A stretch of 64,000 bases of DNA. Source: Nitrospirota bacterium. Its GTDB lineage: Bacteria; Nitrospirota; Thermodesulfovibrionia; UBA6902. A program made the translations under genes and the position numbers. The DNA is taken from assembly GCA_016215115.1 (NCBI GenBank), contig JACRLN010000025.1, positions 1 through 64,000 of the forward strand. The letters are read 5' to 3'. Positions 61,113 to 64,000 of the stretch are shown here, in pieces. Numbering within the stretch: the first letter of the stretch is position 1; the number at the start of each line of letters is the position of its first letter. A model generated the notes under the pieces. It saw only the letters and a list, made by a program, of their open reading frames with translations. It ran no database searches and was not told the DNA's origin.

Positions 61113-61916
61113 ATGGAAATTGCGCAACTTAGAAAAATCGGTAAACGGCTTAGGAAGGAGATGTTTCTTCATATGGAAGAATTGCGCAAGGCGGCGCCGC
61201 TCGGTAAAGGCGCAGGCGGCGATACTACCCATCCGATTGACAAAAAAGCTGAAGACATAGTTATTGAGGAAGCGGAGAAACTCAAATTACCGCTTACAAT
61301 TGTTTCAGAAGAATGCGGGGTCAGGGATATTAGAGGCGGCGGGGTTAAACTTTTATTAGATCCGATTGACGGAAGCAGAAATGCATTGAGCGGGATCCCA
61401 CTGTTTTCTACGTCAATAGCAATTGTTGACGGCGATACTATAGGGAATACTTCACTGGGTTACATAATTAACCTGATAAGCGGAGATGAATTCTGGGCCA
61501 TTAAAGGCGGAGGAAGTTTTATGAACGGCACGACGGTAAAAACCCAGCGGGATAATGCCTTCAAGGTCCTTGCCTATGAAGCCCAGACACCGAAGGTTGA
61601 TATACCGGTGATTATGCCGCTGATTTCCATGTTTTCCAGGGCCAGATGTTTTGGTTCAACTGCGCTCGATCTGGCATTTCTTGCACAGGGCGCTATTAGT
61701 TTATTTGTTGTGCCTTCCCACTCAAGAAGTTTTGATTTTGCAGCAGGATATCTTATAACAAAAGAAGCTGGTGGCATTGTTACTGACCTTAATGGCGGGG
61801 AAATAGAAGATATCGGAATAAGCGTTAAAAAGACCACGTCTATACTTGCATCAGGGAACACAGAGCTTCATAAAAAGGCGTTAGAAGTTTTATGCCACCG
61901 AAAAAGAAGAAACTGA
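61113..61916 (+). CDS. Inositol monophosphatase family phosphatase
   Basis: The 267-aa protein has the Li-sensitive phosphatase metal sites. ISEECG- and LLLDPIDGSRNALSGIPLFS (about 84-107) gives D-x-I-D-G, and RSFDFAAGYLITKEAGGIVTD (about 208-228) gives the third aspartate region. DTTHPIDKKAEDI near the N-terminus matches the threonine-containing loop. It may act on inositol phosphate, NADP or fructose-1,6-bisphosphate, as archaeal-type members do. Magnesium is needed. Its 3' end overlaps a small cysteine-rich frame by 25 nt. Confidence 0.88.
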   Translation: MEIAQLRKIGKRLRKEMFLHMEELRKAAPLGKGAGGDTTHPIDKKAEDIVIEEAEKLKLPLTIVSEECGVRDIRGGGVKLLLDPIDGSRNALSGIPLFSTSIAIVDGDTIGNTSLGYIINLISGDEFWAIKGGGSFMNGTTVKTQRDNAFKVLAYEAQTPKVDIPVIMPLISMFSRARCFGSTALDLAFLAQGAISLFVVPSHSRSFDFAAGYLITKEAGGIVTDLNGGEIEDIGISVKKTTSILASGNTELHKKALEVLCHRKRRN

Positions 61917-62050
61917 AAAAAAACCCCTGCCCTGATTGTAACTTCTGCCAGTGGTGCAGTGATGAACGATGTGCTATATGCCGGCATCCCTGTAAGAACC
62001 ACAAAAGGAAAAAGAAAAAACCCCATAAACCGCTTTTTCTGCAGTATTAA
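61892..62050 (+). CDS. Small cysteine-rich basic protein (52 aa)
   Basis: The frame encodes MPPKKKKLKKNPCPDCNFCQ, then WCSDERCAICRHPCKNHKRKKKK. Seven cysteines in C-x2-C-x2-C-x2-C-x4-C-x2-C-x3-C spacing suggest a zinc- or iron-sulfur-binding knuckle between two lysine-rich ends. It starts inside the IMPase-like gene in another frame (25-nt overlap) and ends three bases before the convergent gene. No function is known to me. The composition is unlike random frames in this region. Confidence 0.6.
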   Translation: MPPKKKKLKKNPCPDCNFCQWCSDERCAICRHPCKNHKRKKKKPHKPLFLQY

Positions 62051-62052
62051 AT

Positions 62053-62412
62053 TCACGGCATGCTTACTGCTATCTCGTAACTTCCCACGGATACCTTACC
62101 AGCCATCCCCTTTTTCCAGAGCAGGTCCACGACTTTTGCTTTCGATGTTTTGGGAACCATTAAAATCAACTTGGCGCCAAGACCGGAAAGCGCCTTCCAT
62201 TCATCCGCCTTTTCAGGAGTGATGCTTCCCTCAGTTTCAACTTCCATGAGTGCAAGAACCAGTCCGTGATTGCCAAGAATTAAGTCGGGATAATGCCCCG
62301 TGTATTCGTTTTTCTTTTCCTCAATATTCACCTTGACATCATTATAATCCCTTGAAAGCCTGTCTTTAAGGAAGGATACCATCCAGTCATGAATCAGTTT
62401 TTCGTTTTTCAT
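62053..62412 (-). CDS. Small protein resembling a restriction-endonuclease fold
   Basis: The 119-aa protein has IHDWMVSFLKDRL at the start, then HYPDLILGNHGLVLALMEVETEG (about 43-65). PDLIL followed by ALMEVE fits the D...E-x-x pattern of PD-(D/E)XK folds, although the final lysine is replaced by glutamate or threonine. GAKLILMVPKTSKAKVVDLL continues as in holiday-junction or nuclease-like proteins. Enzymatic activity is doubtful. It is a single gene, converging on the cysteine-rich frame. Confidence 0.6.
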   Translation of the reverse strand: MKNEKLIHDWMVSFLKDRLSRDYNDVKVNIEEKKNEYTGHYPDLILGNHGLVLALMEVETEGSITPEKADEWKALSGLGAKLILMVPKTSKAKVVDLLWKKGMAGKVSVGSYEIAVSMP

Positions 62413-62472
62413 AAGATATTTATTTAACCACAGAGGGCACGGAGAAATAAATCTCTCTGTAGTTTCCCATAC

Positions 62473-63441
62473 CTATAAATTTATCTTGTAAGTCAAATTC
62501 AATATAAAATCAGGTGCGCCTGCGGCATTGATATCCTCTGTTAATGAAAGCTCAACGCTCTTTTTTCCTGTTTTGTATCTGCCGCCGATTGCAAGGAGAT
62601 AAGCATCCCTGTCAACGGCTAATAAATCTGTTTCAGGGTATATAGGAGATTGGCCCTGTAGTTGGACGAGAAGGCTTAAACCTCCTCTCACAACTGCCTC
62701 AACGCCTGCGCCTCCGTAAACAAAATTTTTCAGATTTAATTTCTCGTGTCCTCTAACATCGCCGGGGAATATAGCACCAAGGGTTACATATGTCATGATG
62801 GTGTCTGTAATTTTTTTATCGAGAAGAACGGATAACCCTGCATCTATATTACCGTTGCCATAACCTTTTTTGGCATTTCCAACCGGCAGTTCCATATCTC
62901 CTTTTACGCTCAAATTAAATCCATCATAAGTCATGAAAAGCTTTTTAATAGCAAGCCTGATATCGCCCAACCTTGTTCCGCTTTTACCTTTTATTATGAG
63001 ATCGCCGTCCTTTCTGACCTCATAAAGAAATTCATTATTGGGCCGCTGGCTTCTTCCATAATCAGGAAAACCAAACGTGCTGTGATAGTCTTCGAGAAAA
63101 CCATCCATAAATCCACCGCCAATAATAACCACCGGTATATCAATATCAAATTCAACAGTGTCTTTAATAATTCTTTTATATCTGAAATTCAGTTCTGTAA
63201 TTTCCATGTCAAGATTAATAACCCAGTCGCCTGAAGTCTGCACAGTGTAGGTGCTTGAATGTGAAAGGCTGTATGCCATGGAACTTTCCATCCCTGCTTT
63301 TTCTATATAGGGCTGATCCGCGTGAAGAAATATTGGATAAAGGTTCTTTACCTGAAGAGGGCCTTCAAAAGGATATGCAGTTGACAGATGACTAACAAGA
63401 AAAAAGATAAAACAGGCAAAAGTCCGGCTAAAAGTTTTCAC
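62473..63441 (-). CDS. Outer-membrane beta-barrel protein (DUF3187)
   Basis: The 322-aa protein has a signal peptide (residues 1-22, FACFIFFLVSHLSTAYPF). GPLQVKNLYPIFLHADQPYIE is the DUF3187 opening. Alternating amphipathic strands such as SVELSLTEDINAAGAPDFIL end in LTYKINL, the aromatic or hydrophobic C-terminus of outer-membrane barrels. The role is unknown. It starts with a GTG that shares its G with the stop codon of the upstream PGK-like gene (TAGTG), so translation is coupled. Confidence 0.85.
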   Translation of the reverse strand: MKTFSRTFACFIFFLVSHLSTAYPFEGPLQVKNLYPIFLHADQPYIEKAGMESSMAYSLSHSSTYTVQTSGDWVINLDMEITELNFRYKRIIKDTVEFDIDIPVVIIGGGFMDGFLEDYHSTFGFPDYGRSQRPNNEFLYEVRKDGDLIIKGKSGTRLGDIRLAIKKLFMTYDGFNLSVKGDMELPVGNAKKGYGNGNIDAGLSVLLDKKITDTIMTYVTLGAIFPGDVRGHEKLNLKNFVYGGAGVEAVVRGGLSLLVQLQGQSPIYPETDLLAVDRDAYLLAIGGRYKTGKKSVELSLTEDINAAGAPDFILNLTYKINL

Positions 63442-64000
63442 TATGTGCCTTTCCCCAATCTCTCCTTATTTTCCATTAAAGCCTGGATGGCTTTTAAACC
63501 ATAAGGACTGCCTTTTTCTATGGCTGTAAGAACGGTTCCCCCGCCAGTGAAAAAATAGTATTTTGTACTGTCGAGAATAGAGAGATACAGGCCGGGACAC
63601 AGGTTTTTAAATTCCTGAAGTGTATCACCACCGCCGTACATTTTTAATGCAGTCTTGTTTTTGTCTATTGCTTCATCCAGCGCTTTTGACCCTTCACAAA
63701 AGTGCGGTGTATACCCCATTACCGCGTTAACAAAGATGGTCTTTGCATCAATTAATACTTTTTCAACCTTCCCGTCTACAAGGGATTGCGGATCAATGTC
63801 CAGCATGTACCCATAACTTTGATTTTTCCTGAAATCTTTGATTGATATAGTTCTGTACTTGCCTTCAATCTTCCCCTCCATTGTATCTGACTCAACGATA
63901 TACGGAAGTTCAAGGATTTTCTTTTTCTTGTTATCTATACTGACAAGCTCTTTCGCTGCTTTAATGTCTTCTTCAGCAATTCCCTGAATGGAGATGTCGT
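63441..64000 (-). CDS. Phosphoglycerate-kinase-like protein, C-terminal part (runs off the right edge)
   Basis: The frame remains open to the window end; at least 185 codons are seen. KTIFVNAVMGYTPHFCEGSK matches the KxxxWNGPMG region of PGK in degenerate form, YGGGDTLQEFKNL matches GGGDS, and YYFFTGGGTVLTAI matches the STGGGASL segment. It differs more from ordinary PGK than usual (NAVMGY instead of NGPMGV), so it may be a paralogue with another role rather than the glycolytic enzyme. It is coupled to a DUF3187 outer-membrane gene, odd for glycolysis. Confidence 0.7.
   Translation of the reverse strand, partial: DISIQGIAEEDIKAAKELVSIDNKKKKILELPYIVESDTMEGKIEGKYRTISIKDFRKNQSYGYMLDIDPQSLVDGKVEKVLIDAKTIFVNAVMGYTPHFCEGSKALDEAIDKNKTALKMYGGGDTLQEFKNLCPGLYLSILDSTKYYFFTGGGTVLTAIEKGSPYGLKAIQALMENKERLGKGT

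Noticed and set aside
1..64000. tRNA or rRNA genes
   Set aside because: I read the intergenic regions for tRNA-like arms and rRNA-like conserved blocks and saw none, although a covariance search would be decisive.

Overview
The window looks like a chromosomal stretch of a Gram-negative, probably anaerobic or microaerophilic bacterium. Supporting signs are the type IV pilus operon with an outer-membrane secretin (pilMNOPQ), outer-membrane and lipoprotein genes, a selenocysteine formate dehydrogenase, an HspR-type heat-shock circuit, and AddAB-like rather than RecBCD-like recombination proteins. Gene content and the abundance of palindromic and heptameric repeats would fit a Nitrospirota or Desulfobacterota-like lineage, but nothing here proves the taxonomy. 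No rRNA, tRNA, CRISPR array or intact insertion sequence was recognised.

Layout. 0-8 kb holds a deoxyhypusine-synthase-family enzyme, an RRM protein, CBS and HPP proteins, a P1-nuclease/PLC-like secreted protein, an ATP-cone nuclease, CutA, OsmC, a HIT protein and an EndoIII-like glycosylase followed by toxin-antitoxin debris. 8-16 kb holds the AddB/AddA-like pair, DinD and RsmA. 16-20.4 kb is a heat-shock cluster, dnaJ-hspR-clpB, with a sigma-70 promoter overlapped by a HAIR-like inverted repeat. 20.5-28.8 kb carries an HD-GYP response regulator, a ROK sugar kinase, lepA, lepB, riboflavin genes (ribE, ribBA, ribH) and nusB. 28.8-35.4 kb, on the minus strand, holds aroC, a lipoprotein and pilMNOPQ. 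35.9-41.6 kb is a NuoE/NuoF-like plus FdhA formate dehydrogenase operon; the alpha gene is read through an in-frame UGA (Sec355) followed by a bSECIS-like hairpin. 41.6-46.8 kb holds cell-envelope enzymes. 46.9-53.3 kb is an accessory island. 53.4-64 kb returns to housekeeping genes (recQ, an ABC-F ATPase, uvrC, a kinase, an IMPase-like protein, DUF3187 and a PGK-like gene).

The island is the best candidate for an undescribed system. One minus-strand operon encodes a SLATT-like membrane protein, a reverse transcriptase (Abi/unknown-group type) and a DEDDh exonuclease. It is preceded by a leader of about 110 nt with three tight hairpins, the last of which contains the Shine-Dalgarno of the first gene. 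Directly downstream is a second operon: a 54-aa zinc ribbon, an N6-adenine methyltransferase-like protein and a PIN nuclease, with a near-perfect promoter placed for a leaderless start. A truncated ppnP remnant marks one edge of the island.

The second striking theme is repeats. About ten copies of a palindromic MITE-like element, heptanucleotide arrays (AGCTNNN, CAGAAGT, GCTGACC, CTCAAAA) and G/C-run palindromes sit between genes. Members of the same families are also inserted in frame inside six genes (addB, addA, ribE, aroC three times, a beta-lactamase/NamZ fusion and a kinase), where they lengthen the proteins in apparent loops. Several genes also show a -10 box placed so that transcription would start at the start codon.
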